64,000 nucleotides of DNA from contig NC_045426.1 in the NCBI RefSeq assembly GCF_902635505.1, positions 670,563,087-670,627,086 of the forward strand. Reading direction: 5' to 3'. A program made the translations under genes and the position numbers. Origin of the DNA: Sarcophilus harrisii. Its lineage: Eukaryota > Chordata > Mammalia > Dasyuromorphia > Dasyuridae. Each line of letters opens with the position of its first letter. The stretch's first letter is position 1. The notes beneath the pieces were generated by a model. It saw only the letters and a list, made by a program, of their open reading frames with translations, was not told the origin of the DNA and searched no databases. Below, in pieces: positions 11,575 to 20,999 of the stretch.

Positions 11575-11670
11575 CAAGAACTATCTTTTGCCTTTTTTTA
11601 ATCTGAAGTACCTATCAGTGGGCCTGGCACATAGTAGGTGCTTAATAAATGCTTATTGATGTGATTTGAC
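11575..11670 (+). mobile_element. L2 LINE 3' tail
   Basis: AGAGCAAGAACTATCTTTTG, then GGCCTGGCACATAGTAGGTG and CTTAATAAATGCTTATTGAT: the classic L2 3' terminus. Confidence 0.8.
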
Positions 11671-11714
11671 TTGGCTGACATCTCCCTAAATGTTAGGGGA
11701 TCATGTGAGAGAGA

Positions 11715-11900
11715 AACTTGAAAAAGTGGATCCTGCTCAGATTGTGAAAGGCATTCAAAGCTAGACAGAGGCAGGTGTTTGTTGTCTGGCCACTGAGAAA
11801 AAAGGGCAACCACTAGTTCTGGAGGCCAGTAAAAATGAATGAGGAGGTTTGATAAAAATGGATTTAAAACAGCAATGGTGGAGAATGGTTTGGAAACCGC
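11715..11900 (-). mobile_element. L2 LINE fragment
   Basis: ATTGTGAAAGGCATTCAAAG and CTAGACAGAGGCAGGTGTTT mirror the reversed L2 region also seen at 59370-59470. 11900-12240 has no clear assignment; the 5' flank of MISP starts here. Confidence 0.5.
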
Positions 11901-12247
11901 AGGGTCACTCTGAGTGCCATCCCTCTGGAGCTCTAGGGCAAGCATAGATGCAGCCACTTTTGGGGAGAGCTGCCATACTATTGGGGTGTGTTGTCCTGAG
12001 GATAGAACTGGGAAAGTGTGAGTGAAATGCAAGGACGGAAGGATGAAAAGTCTGAGGATGGAGAGATGCTTATGAGCAAGAGAGCAGGAGTTCCAAAGAA
12101 CATACTGAAGTGGTATAAATAATGAGTGACCTTAGTTAGAGTGAGAATGGGGAGATGAACAGTGAGAAATCCTATTGGAGAAGCATGGATATGACCTTTC
12201 CATCTTGGCACTGAGATCAAATGACAATTAGGTTCACTCTGTACTTT

Positions 12248-12395
12248 ATGTTCTAAGGGCCCTCCCAGCTCTGACATCCTGGGTTCTAAGGGCCCTCCCA
12301 GCTCTGACCTCCTGGATCCTAAGGACCCTTCCAGCTCTGATCTCCTGGGTTCTAAGGGCCCTCCCAGCTCTGACATTCTAGGTCCTAAAATATTT
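12248..12395 (+). repeat. 33-bp SINE-tail minisatellite, about 4 copies
   Basis: Four copies of a unit built around TTCTAAGGGCCCTCCCAGCT followed by CTGACATCCTGGG. Unit starts at 12251, 12284 and 12317 give an exact 33-bp period. The unit resembles the 3' tail of a MIR/CORE-type SINE. It lies only about 150 bp upstream of the MISP exon acceptor. Similar arrays are at 19230-20745, 21825, 23110 and 61435. Confidence 0.85.
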
Positions 12396-12540
12396 CAAGT
12401 CTAGTATAAAACACAAGCTCATCCATGTTCTCAAGTTCCTTGTAATTCTGGCATATTGTGGTTCTGTGAATGAAGTAGGTGTTTTTAAAAAGCACAAGTG
12501 ACCCCCTATGTCATGTTCCTACAAATATTTTCTCTCACAG

Positions 12541-12672
12541 AGAGCTCAGAGCTGTCCATTCCTTCTTGACGAAGAGAGTCCAGGGCCTGCCCCAGAGCTC
12601 AGAGAAGACGCCAGCCTTGAAAAGGGCCCAGGGATTTGGGAGGAGTCAGCAGCTCCTGAAGCTCCTAACGAG
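12541..12672 (+). other. MISP: MISP exon 5' untranslated part
   Basis: TTTTCTCTCACAG ends at 12540 and makes a good splice acceptor, so this exon probably starts at 12541. The sequence to 12672 is open in the MISP frame. Protein homology begins at the ATG at 12673, however, so I treat this part as 5' UTR. The first noncoding exon and promoter were not located; they should lie upstream. Confidence 0.65.
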
Positions 12673-15088
12673 ATGGACCGAGTGACCAGGTACCCCATCT
12701 TCAACATTCCCCACTCATCCAGGGTCAGTGACCTGTCAACTGACCTGGAAAGCCATTACACCTTTGATGTTGTTAAAGTGGAGTCGATGTCCCCGAGCTG
12801 GGACAAGGACATCAGAGGAATGGATTCTGGTGGTCAAAGCTTCCGGTTTGACCCAGAGGAGACCTCGGCCCTGAGGGTGGTGACTGTCACTCAGGAAATT
12901 GTCCCCATGTCCCACCTGGTCAAGAAGACGCAGCATGTCGTGACTGACAACTATAGCGCCAAGCGACCGACTCCTTCCTGGGAGCGAAAGACCCAAAGAG
13001 AGGTGGTGAAGGTGGGTCCTAACTACAGCCTCCGAGCTTGGCCGGGGGAGCGGCAGCCCGGCAGGTTGTTCTCTCAGGAGGAAGAGGAGGGGGAACAGCA
13101 GCTGTACCTCCTGGGTCCTGGGGAAAACGCCTTTCCAAAGGGGATGGAGGACTTCGAGCGGGAGCGAGAGGCGGTCATCCGGGGCCAGGTAGTGAAGAGG
13201 AGCACGACGGTGGCCACTCGCTGGAGCTCCCAAGAGGAGCTGGATGGGTTCCATCCTGGCCAGGGCCCGTCCTCCATCTCAGCCTCTGACTCGGACAGTG
13301 TCATTGACACCGACCAGATTAACTTCCTGGCTGCCCGGCAGCAGTTCCTGAATTTGGAGAAGCTGACCGCAAGTTCCCAGCCAGCTCAGAAGCCAACTGC
13401 GAGCTCCCAGCCAGCTCAGAAGCCAAGGGAAAAGACCATGCAGCCTACAGTCATCCAGACTGATGCTGGCCAAAGCATCAGCTCCTCTGGGTCCGGGAGG
13501 GCTGGCCTGACCAACGGCCATACTGTCTCCATCAGGGACGATGCTGAGGAAGTCAGGTCTGGCCTGCACACTTTGGCCCCCAGCTCCCGAAGCATCTCTG
13601 TGGACCACTTATCCGTGTCATCTGTGGATGACGCCCTGACCCTGGTCTCTGCGGAGGGCCCAGAACTGGTTCCCTGTGATGAGGGTCCCAAGGAGACACC
13701 CATTGAGAGAGAGATCCGGAGGGCTCAGGAGCGGGAGGCCGATCTTCGGCAGCAGAGGGGCCTGCAGCAATCGGGCAGCCAGGCCGAACTCGTGGAGATC
13801 CCGATCCGGCCTCTGTTGTCCACGGTGAACCTGACCTTCACTTCCACTGCCAAGAAAGGAAAGGATAAGGGGCGGCCACTATCCTTATACATTCAGAGAG
13901 AGATAGCCCTGGACACAAAGCGTGAGGAAGACCATCGCCAGCAAGCTGGGCTCTCCGAGCTTATCAGTGATGGCAGGACAGCCTCCACACCAAACCAGCG
14001 GGCCAAAGACTCAGAGTTCCCCAAGATAAGGAGAGTCCAGAGCTCTGATTCCATCCTGAGCCTGACTTCTGACACCCATCCAAAAGAAGCCAACCTGGAA
14101 GGAAAGAAGATTAGTCGCATTCCCTTGAAGGCCTACCAGCCTTACCTGAATCCACATAGCACAAAGAAGGAATTCCCATCGAAGGAATTCCCATCCTACT
14201 CTTCTTACAAACCGGGTTCCTCACTGGGCTCTGGGCACCTCACCATGAGCTCCAGGTGGGAGCAAGGTGTGACTACACCTCCACCCTCCTCACGAAAGGT
14301 ATCCTGGAGAGAGGAACAGGTCAAGGAGCAGCCCTGGCAGTCACAAACCCCTACCTGGAGAGAGGAGCAGGTCAGGGAGCAGTCCTGGAAATCACAAACC
14401 CCTACCTGGAGAGAGGAGCAGGTCAGGGAGCAGTCCTGGAAGTCACAAACCCCTACCTGGAGAGAGGAACAGTTCAGGGAGCAGTCCTGGAAGTCACAAA
14501 CCCCTTCCTGGAGAGAGGAACAGGTCAGGGAGCAGCCCTGGCAGTCACAAACCCCTACCTGGAGAGAGGAACAAATCAGAGAGAAGCCCTGGAAGTCACA
14601 AACCTCTACCTGGAGAGAGGAACAGGTCAGGGAGCAGCCCTGGAAGTCACAAACCTCCACCACTCAAAGGCAGGAGCCATGGAGGTCACCACCTCAAAAG
14701 ATCACTCAAAAGGCATGGGATGCTCAGGAACGGGTTGCAGGGGATGCTAGCCGGGGCGTGGTGCTTCGGGATTACTTCCATCTACGACCGATGAAGCTCA
14801 AGTTTACCTTCATCCCTGGGCCAGAGAAGGTGAGTGCTCCCAAGCAGGAACGTGTCTGGCAGCCCAAAATCTCTGTTAAAGAAGAGGCGACCATCCACAC
14901 CAAACCTCTAAGGTCCCAGTCCTCTAGCCTGCTGGAGATGGAGATCCAGAATGTCCTGCAGCGGGAGAGGGAGCTGGAAGAAGAACGCCGGAATGCCTTG
15001 TTCCCAGAAGTGTTCTCTCCTACTGAAGAGATGGAGCAGACATTTGAATGGGAAGATTCACACTCCAGACACTCCTCAGTGGCTTCAG
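12673..15088 (+). CDS. MISP: MISP coding exon 1 (large exon)
   Basis: Encodes residues 1-805 and the first base of codon 806. The donor is CAG|GTGAGG at 15089. Besides the conserved blocks it contains two internal duplications: a 10-residue TASSQPAQKP doublet (about 13368-13427) and the 17-residue array at 14305-14661. The open frame continues 35 bases past the donor to a stop at 15121-15123, but homology resumes in the next exon. That read-through is therefore intronic. Confidence 0.95.
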
Positions 15089-18000
15089 GTGAGGAGCCTG
15101 CATTGTTCTCAGCAAAGCCTTAGGCAGCATCCCCCAAACCTTCCCCTTTCTCCCTGCCTTGCTCCCCATCAGGAACTCCCTTTCCCCCCTAATTTTTCAG
15201 TCTGCATCTCAGGCTTCCTTCAGTGTCCTCTTCCCTTCACATTCTCTCTTTTCCCGAGTTCTGTGGGTTCCCAACTCACTTTTTGTGGTTCCCTCTCAAC
15301 TTCAAAAACACGGAACTTCCTGAACCAGGCCGCTTTATTCTTGTAGCATCCTCATTCTCAGGCTTGGAAAGGGAGATGACTGGGCTGTGTGTGTGTATGT
15401 GTGTGTGTGTGCCCATGGAAACATGTGTGGAAGGAGGAAGCATCCCTGGCTTCTGTTCAGCTGTGAGAGGAGAACCATGTTGCCTATCTTACTTTGACTT
15501 CCTTTCAGCTTAATAACCACTTGTTTCTTTCCTTCTTTCCTTCCTTCCTTCTTTCCTCCCTCCCTTTGTCCCTCCTTCCTTCCCTTTCTTCATCCCTTTC
15601 TCCCTTTCTTCCTTTCCCCTTCCTTTTTTCCTTCCTCCTTCTTTCCCTCTCTCTTTTCTTTCCTTCCATCCCTTGCTTTTTTCCCTTTCTTCCTTCCTTC
15701 CTCCCTCATACTACTTCTTTTCTTTCTTTCCTTCCTTCCTTCTTTCCTCTCTCCCTCCCTTCCTTCTTCTTCCTTCCTTCCATGGAGTAGACTTAAAGGC
15801 AAGAAACTGCCTCTGCCTTTCAAAATCTATTTGCTAAATGTGTGACCCTAAACAAAGCAGTAATCTCTTCTCCTGGACTCAGTTTCCTTACCTGTCCAGT
15901 GCATCACTTGCATCACTGGGTTGTTGAAGAGATGTTTTGTAAACCTTAAAATGCTTCAGATAGGTAAACTAGTGATATTGTTTTGGCCTTGTTCCAGGGA
16001 TCAACTGAAGAGAAGTATAGGATGAAAGGGAGAAATTTGTCTACAGAATACTTTGAGATCTTGGCTAATGTCAGTTCCTCCCTGCTGCAGGTATAACGGG
16101 GAGCTACTCCCTCTCGGAATCACCTACCTTCTCCCCTGTCTGCTTCCACTCAAACTTGGTGTGGAAGGTGACAGACCAGTCACCGGGACAAGATAAGTCC
16201 TGGAAGAAAAGGGATGTAGGGGTAAGTTGTGAGCAAGGAGAGACTTCTCTCTGCTTTACCTAGTGGCCCAGAATTGCCTCCAGGGGGTGACCACAAGGCT
16301 CCCTTTTCAGATTGTCAGTGTCTGAGTGGAAAAGAGTTGGGAGGGAAAGGCTTAGAGCTGGAGTTTCTTGCTGACTTGGCACCTGGCCATGCTATGAATG
16401 GGGGGGGGGGGCGCAAGAGCCCCCCGGGAGGTGAGGGACATCACCCTGGGCCTGAAGCTTGTTTGTCTTCCCTACAGTATGCCGGCCTTGACACATCTGA
16501 CACTGTGGACTTAGAGGTAAGTCTCACTCTCCTTAGCTGCAGTACCTAAGCTATGGGAGAAGGGAACAGAAACCAGGTTGCTGCCTTGGGATGGAGTACC
16601 AAGATTCAGCTGTCACCTTCCCTTTGACTTTAAGATCAGCTTCTCCAGTATGGGCCTTTGCCCTTTTCATTCCTCCAGTCTCTTCCTGAGCCATCAGGGT
16701 CTCAGAGTCACAAAGAATCACAGTTTTTAGAACTAGAAGGGATTAAAAATTATTAAATCCATTTTACAAAAAAGAGGGAGACCCATGGAGAGAGAGAGTC
16801 ACTGGCATAGGTCACCTAGCTAGGAAGTACTAGAACCAGGATTAGAATTCAGATCTTCTCTAGTCTACATCTAGTACTTTTCCTACTAATCAACATTATG
16901 GAAGGCAATAAGAAGTTCAGTCCTCCCCATGTGAGAATAGATCAGGCCACAGACCGAATGAAGGCTACATAGCCCTGAGCTGGGAATCAGGACACTGGCA
17001 TTTAAATGTGGGAGGACACTGGCTCCTCCCACAGCTCCTAATTCACTTTGCAATAATCAACAAATTTTTGGTCCTTTTTAATATGTGAGACTTCAGACTA
17101 TGTCATTTAAGGCACTTTGAATGCAACAATCCAAGAATCAGTTCAGGATTACAGATATATACAAAAATCTTGGTTCCTTCTGTTTGATCTCTAACATGGG
17201 CCCATTCCCTTCCAAGACTTTTGGAGAATTTTATATTTTTATCTCTAGCTTTCCTCTCACCTGAATTCAAAGTCTCTGAGGGAAACATCTTAAAGCAGTC
17301 CTTGCATTCAGCAGGTACCTAATATTTGCTGAAATTCCAATAGACTTGTGATGAAAAGAACTATCCACATCCAGAGAGCAAACTATGGTAATTGAATATG
17401 AATCAAAGGACAGTATTTTTACTTTTTGTTGTTGTTCTTGTTTGTTCTTTTTCTCATTTTTTCTTTCCCCTTTTAATCCAATTTTTCTTGCATAGCATGA
17501 TAAATGTAGAAATATGTTTAGAAGAATTGAACATATTTAATCTACATTGGATGGCTATATATTGCAATCTAGGGGAGGAGGGAAGAGGGAAGAAAGGGAA
17601 AAAATTTGGAATATGAGGTTTTCCAAGGGTAAATGTTGAAAACCATCTTTGCATGTATTTGGAAAAGCAAAAAACTATTAATAAATTAATAAATGTTTGC
17701 TGGGGTTTGTGGAATTTCACAAAAAGAATGCAAGCCTTCGAATCAAGAGATCTCAGTTACAGACACTATTTGTGTGAATCAAGCAGGTCATTTGCTACCT
17801 TGAGCCCACTAGTGGTGCCATAGGGCACAGAATCTTGACCCTGGAGTCAGGATTTCATCGCAGACATTTCCTAGCTATATGACCAGCATTTTACTTTCCT
17901 GTCCCTCACTCCTTTCATATATAAAATGAGGAGGTTCAATTTGTCTTGCCTCAGAGATCCCATCCAGCTCTAAATCTATGATCTTATGAGTTTATCCAGC

Positions 18001-18374
18001 CCCATCTTAATTTGATATGTTATCTGAGGTTTAGAAGAAAGAAGTAAATTATTTAGTGATGGACCAAGTATTAAATGGTTCACCTGGATTTGAATTCAGG
18101 TTTTCTGACTTGAAATCCAGTCACTGAAGTGGGAATCTAGGCCATTATTCCATTATTTATAAAGTGCCAACTATGTTCCAGACCCTGTACTAAATTGGGG
18201 ATCCCCTTCTTCCCACCTTCACTAGCCACAAATATTAACCTCCCCCTTTTCTCTGATTTTATTCTGCCTTCCTCCCTCTTGCAGATTATGGAAGCCACAA
18301 GGGTGACTCGACATAAAAATTACTTGGCTGCTCGCTGGGAAGCCGGAATGTATGCCTGTGAAGATGAAGACTGA
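12673..18374 (+). CDS. MISP: MISP, mitotic spindle positioning protein (4 coding exons)
   Basis: Join of 12673-15088, 16091-16221, 16478-16516 and 18285-18374; 891 residues plus TGA. MISP is an actin-bundling cortical protein that links astral microtubules to the cell cortex and helps orient the spindle; it is phosphorylated by CDK1 and PLK1 (family knowledge). Recognition rests on MDRVTRYP at the start, TDQINFLAARQQFLNLEKL (about 213-231), KETPIEREIRRAQEREADL (340-358), VEIPIRPLL, SSDSILSL, ERELEEERRNALFPEVFSPT (about 765-784) and the C-terminal ATRVTRHKN and RWE. The ATG was chosen because homology starts there, although the frame is open upstream. Human MISP is 679 residues as I recall; much of the extra length is the tandem repeat at residues 545-663. 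The first coding exon is much more GC-rich than its flanks. Confidence 0.95.
14305..14661 (+). repeat. MISP: Coding tandem repeat in MISP, 7 x 51 bp (17 residues)
   Basis: Seven uninterrupted 51-bp units encode variants of WREEQVREQSWKSQTPT, residues 545-663. Units 2 and 3 differ by a single synonymous base; others differ at V/F/I, S/P and K/Q positions. Each unit has two tryptophans, two or three basic and two or three acidic residues. Because 51 is divisible by three, the array also stays open in other frames, which explains long shadow reading frames on both strands. Its function is unknown. Confidence 0.97.
15385..15411. repeat. (GT)n microsatellite in MISP intron 1 of the coding set
   Basis: A short GTGT run with one TA interruption, inside the 15089-16090 intron. 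Confidence 0.9.
15520..15783. repeat. MISP: Polypyrimidine (CTTC)n tract in a MISP intron
   Basis: About 260 bp almost purely C and T on the + strand, mostly CTTC and CTTT units, inside the 1002-bp intron before the second coding exon. Long mirror-type polypyrimidine tracts can form triplex DNA; that is only a possibility here. Confidence 0.95.
15820..15975 (+). mobile_element. MIR-type SINE in MISP intron
   Basis: AAATGTGTGACCCTAAACAA, ACTCAGTTTCCTTACCTGTC, GGTTGTTGAAGAGATGTTTT: MIR body and tail, about 115 bp before the next exon. Confidence 0.65.
16091..16221 (+). CDS. MISP: MISP coding exon 2
   Basis: Acceptor CTGCTGCAG ends at 16090; donor GTAAGT starts at 16222. It completes codon 806 and encodes GITGSYSLSESPTFSPVCF onward, the same order as the human GITGSYSVSESPFFSP block, and ends in phase 0 with a lysine-rich stretch (SWKKRDVG). 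Confidence 0.93.
16478..16516 (+). CDS. MISP: MISP coding exon 3 (13 codons)
   Basis: A 39-bp micro-exon, too short to stand out on its own, coding YAGLDTSDTVDLE. It matches the human YAGINPSDG block in place and start. Acceptor CTTCCCTACAG, donor GAG|GTAAGTC. The upstream intron is only 256 bp and contains a run of 11 or so Gs near 16400. Confidence 0.9.
16690..16890 (-). mobile_element. MIR/CORE-type SINE in MISP intron
   Basis: TTAGAACTAGAAGGGATTAA, CCATTTTACAAAAAAGAGGG, AGGTCACCTAGCTAGGAAGT: a reversed SINE body in the 16517-18284 intron. Confidence 0.7.
17210..17715 (+). mobile_element. L1 3' end inserted in an L2-like tail
   Basis: The L2/MIR-like tail (GCATTCAGCAGGTACCTAAT, ATTTGCTG) ends near 17328 and resumes at about 17690 (AATAAATGTTTGCTGG). 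Between them lies a + strand L1 3' end (CATCCAGAGAGCAAACTATG, TGCAATCTAGGGGAGGAGGG, TTGAAAACCATCTTTGCATG). It sits within the last MISP intron. Confidence 0.75.
17800..18190. mobile_element. SINE pair and L2/MIR fragment in MISP intron
   Basis: 17800-17990 is a + strand CORE-type SINE with tail CCATCCAGCTCTAAATCTAT. 17995-18135 is a reversed SINE piece (CACCTGGATTTGAATTCAGG). 18141-18190 (AAAGTGCCAACTATGTTCCA) is a short L2- or MIR-like piece. The final exon acceptor follows at 18284. Confidence 0.6.
18285..18374 (+). CDS. MISP: MISP coding exon 4 and stop
   Basis: Acceptor CCTCTTGCAG ends at 18284. Encodes IMEATRVTRHKNYLAARWEA and the acidic end CEDED, then TGA at 18372-18374. Human MISP ends with an equivalent EAIRVTRHKN ... 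EEDD block. Confidence 0.95.
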   Translation: MMEATRVTRHKNYLAARWEAGMYACEDED

Positions 18375-18964
18375 GCCCCCCATTTAGGCCAGACACATGT
18401 CAAGCATCAGCCAGTGTAGAGCTTGGGGGGAGCTTGGGTCCATCTCTTCCCCACCTGACTATCCTTTCTCAACCTAAAACCAGATCCTCTCATAAGCAAG
18501 TCGGTAATAGAGAAAGGAGTAGGCAAGTAAAGATCTTCCTCCTTGGAGATTGTTTTTATATAATCAAAGAAACTAAAATCAGGTGCTAATATTATTTTGC
18601 ATGACTGCACATGTATAATCTAGATCAAATTGACTGCCTTCTCATGGAAGGGAGAGAGGAGGAAGGGGAGAGAGAATTTGAAAGTTATAATTTAAAAAAT
18701 GATTATTATATAACTACACACGTATAATCTATACCAAAGTGTTTGCCTTCTCAAGGAGATAGTGAGGAAGGGGAGAGAGGAAAGAGAGAATCTGGAGCTC
18801 AAAAAAGAAATGTTAAAAATTGTTTTTGTATGTAATTGAGAAAAAATAAACATTTTTCAAAAAATGAATGTTAAAATTGTTATTATAATTTGAAAAAATA
18901 TATAATATATATATAGAAAATATATAACTTTTAAAAAATCAGGTACTGAAATCAAAAGGGACAG

Positions 18965-18970
<6 letters not shown>
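18375..18970 (+). other. MISP: MISP 3' UTR region with an old L1 fragment
   Basis: No AATAAA occurs before 18588. The segment 18588-18934 is an old + strand L1 3' end: two similar pieces with TTGCCTTCTCAAGGAGATAG and GTTTTTGTATGTAATTGAG. It is flanked by AAAATCAGGTGCT (18575-18587) and AAAATCAGGTACT (18935-18947), a near-perfect target duplication. The AATAAA at 18845-18850 belongs to the L1 and could serve as the MISP polyadenylation signal; the true end is not visible. Confidence 0.6.
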
Positions 18971-18971
<1 letters not shown>

Positions 18972-19002
<31 letters not shown>

Positions 19003-19020
19003 TTATAGATATAGATAGAT
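18972..19020. repeat. (TG)n microsatellite with GATA extension
   Basis: About 14 TG units at 18972-19000, followed by a short GATA-type run. Confidence 0.95.
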
Positions 19021-19084
19021 TTTTTTTCCCTTGAACTTGATTTTTTTTTCCCATTTTTTTAAGTGGAAGGAAAAAATCCTGTTG

Positions 19085-20745
19085 ATTTCCTAGGTTCTAG
19101 GATTTCCTAGAACCCTTGGTTTCACTGGATTCTAGTCTGGGTTCTATACACTGACTGCTATGTGATCTTAGTCAAAACTCTTCCATTCTCTGGTTTTGGT
19201 TTCCTCATATATAAAATATAAAGATTGTACTGAATACCGTCCTTCTCAATTCTGAAATTCCATATCTAAAGTCCCTTTAGGTTTTCATATTTTGTTTTAA
19301 GGATCCTCCCAGCCCTCTGACATTCTATGTTCCAAGGTCCCTCATGGCTCTGGTGTTCTATGTTCTAAGGGGCCTCTGAGTTCTGAAATTCCATATTCTA
19401 AGATACTATAGTCTCTTTTTTTTTTTTATTTAATAGCCTTTTATTTACAGGATATATACATGGGTAACTTTAAAGCATTAACAATTGCCAAACCTCTTGT
19501 TCCAATTTTTCACCTCTTACCCCCCACCCCTCCCTAGATGGCAGGATGACCAGTAGATGTTAAATATATTAAAATATAAATTAGATACACAATAAGTATA
19601 CATGACCAAAACGTTATTTTGCTGTACAAAAAGAATCAGACTCTGAAATATTGTACAATTAGCTTGTGAAGGAAATCAAAAATGCAGGTGGGCATAAATA
19701 GAGGGATTGGGAATTCAATGTAATGGTTTTTAGTCATCTCCCAGAGTTCTTTTTCTGGGCATAGCTATTTCAGTTCATTACTGCTCCATTAGAAATGATT
19801 TGGTTGATCTCGTTGCTGAGGATGGCCTGGTCCATCAGAACTGGTCATCATATAGTATTGTTGTTGAAGTATATAATGATCTCCTGGTCCTGCTCATTTC
19901 ACTCAGCATCAGTTCGTGTAAGTCTCTCCAGGCCTTTCTGAAATCATCCTGTTGGTCATTTCTTACAGAACAGTAATATTCCATAATTTTCATATACCAC
20001 AATTTATTCAACCATTCTCCAACTGATGGACATCCATTCAGTTTCCAGTTTCTAGCCACTACAAAAAGGGCTGCCACAAACATTCGTGCACATACAGGTC
20101 CCTTTCCCTTCTTTATAATCTCTTTGGGATATAATCCCAGTAGTAACACTGCTGGATCAAAGGGTATGCACAGTTTGATAACTTTTTGAGCATAGTTCCA
20201 AACTACTCTCCAAAATGGTTGGATTCGTTCACAACTCCACCAACAATGCATCAATGTCCCAGTTTTCCGCATCCCTCAACAATCATCATTATTTTTCCCT
20301 GTCATCTTAGCCAATCTGACAGGTGTGTAGTGGTATCTTAGAGTTGTCTTAATTTGCATTTCTCTGATTAATAATGACTTGGAGCATAAGATACTATAGT
20401 CTCAAAGCTATCTTAGCTCTGAAATTCCATGTCTCAAGGTCCCGCTTAACTCTGACATTCCATGTTCCAAGAGCCCTCCTCGTTCTTACTTACTTCCAAG
20501 ATCCCTCCTGGCTCTGGCTTTCCATGTTCTTTTATATCCTGACATTAGCTCTGCCATTCCATGTTTTAAGGCCTCTCCTAATTCTAACATTCCATGTTCT
20601 AGGGGCTCTCCCAGGTCTGTGCCCTAAGGGCTCTCTCAGCTCTGACATTCTGTGTTCTAAAGTCCCTTCCAGCTCTAATATTCCATGTTCTAAGGTTCTT
20701 CCTAACTATGATATTCCACGTTCTAAGAGCCCTCCCAGAAAGCTG
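19085..20745 (+). repeat. SINE with expanded 33-bp tail array, split by an L1
   Basis: A CORE-type SINE body (19085-19240: TATGTGATCTTAGTCAAAAC, TTTCCTCATATATAAAATAT) runs into a degenerate 33-bp tail array at about 19230-19415. The array continues at 20387-20745 after the L1. Units keep the TTCTAAGG, CCTCCCAGCTCTGACATTC and TGTTC words. About 550 bp of array in total. Confidence 0.85.
19416..20386 (-). mobile_element. Young L1, 971 bp, 5'-truncated, with 17-bp target duplication
   Basis: Perfect flanking duplication TAAGATACTATAGTCTC at 19399-19415 and 20387-20403. The minus-strand open stretch (20272-19835, 145 codons) is the ORF2 C-terminus: [60 protein letters not shown]. The same subfamily lies at 25955 and 39469. 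It is only a 3' fragment, so it is immobile. Confidence 0.95.
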
Positions 20746-20827
20746 CATGCCATCTACCAATGCCTTTATGTAACTTTCCATGGCTTCAGCTACCTGATGT
20801 GTCTTAGAGCTAATAGGATAGGGTATT

Positions 20828-20945
20828 GTTCATCCTTTTTTTGAAGAGGACCAGTGACTTCATGGGCTAATGGCTTGACTCGTGTGCAAATTGGTTTTAA
20901 GGGAGGCAGAGTCGAGATCAATCACTTATGTCCGGGGTTACTTAT
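20828..20945 (+). repeat. Unclassified dispersed repeat, family R1
   Basis: GAAGAGGACCAGTGACTTCA and CAAATTGGTTTTAAGGGAGG correspond to the left part of the copies at 2425 and 47645. Confidence 0.5.
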
Positions 20946-20999
20946 TTGAATTTGAATTTGAATTGCAGAAAGTGCTCAGATAACATCTGACACACTCCA

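Noticed and set aside
1-12400. PALM exons upstream of MISP, as in human
   Set aside because: I looked for paralemmin-like coding pieces and a CaaX-type end and saw none; the region is repeats. PTBP1 exons downstream were likewise not seen.
12736-13254. 172-codon minus frame opposite MISP
   Set aside because: GC-rich coding sequence often leaves antisense frames open; no homology recognised.
14205-14750. Long open frames on the other strand and in another frame over MISP (152 and 164 codons)
   Set aside because: They are by-products of the 51-bp coding repeat, which is open in several frames. Only the MISP frame has homology and splice support.
15494-15790. 98-codon serine/leucine/proline-rich frame
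   Set aside because: It is translated polypyrimidine repeat inside a MISP intron. The 48159-48458 frame is the same kind of artefact.
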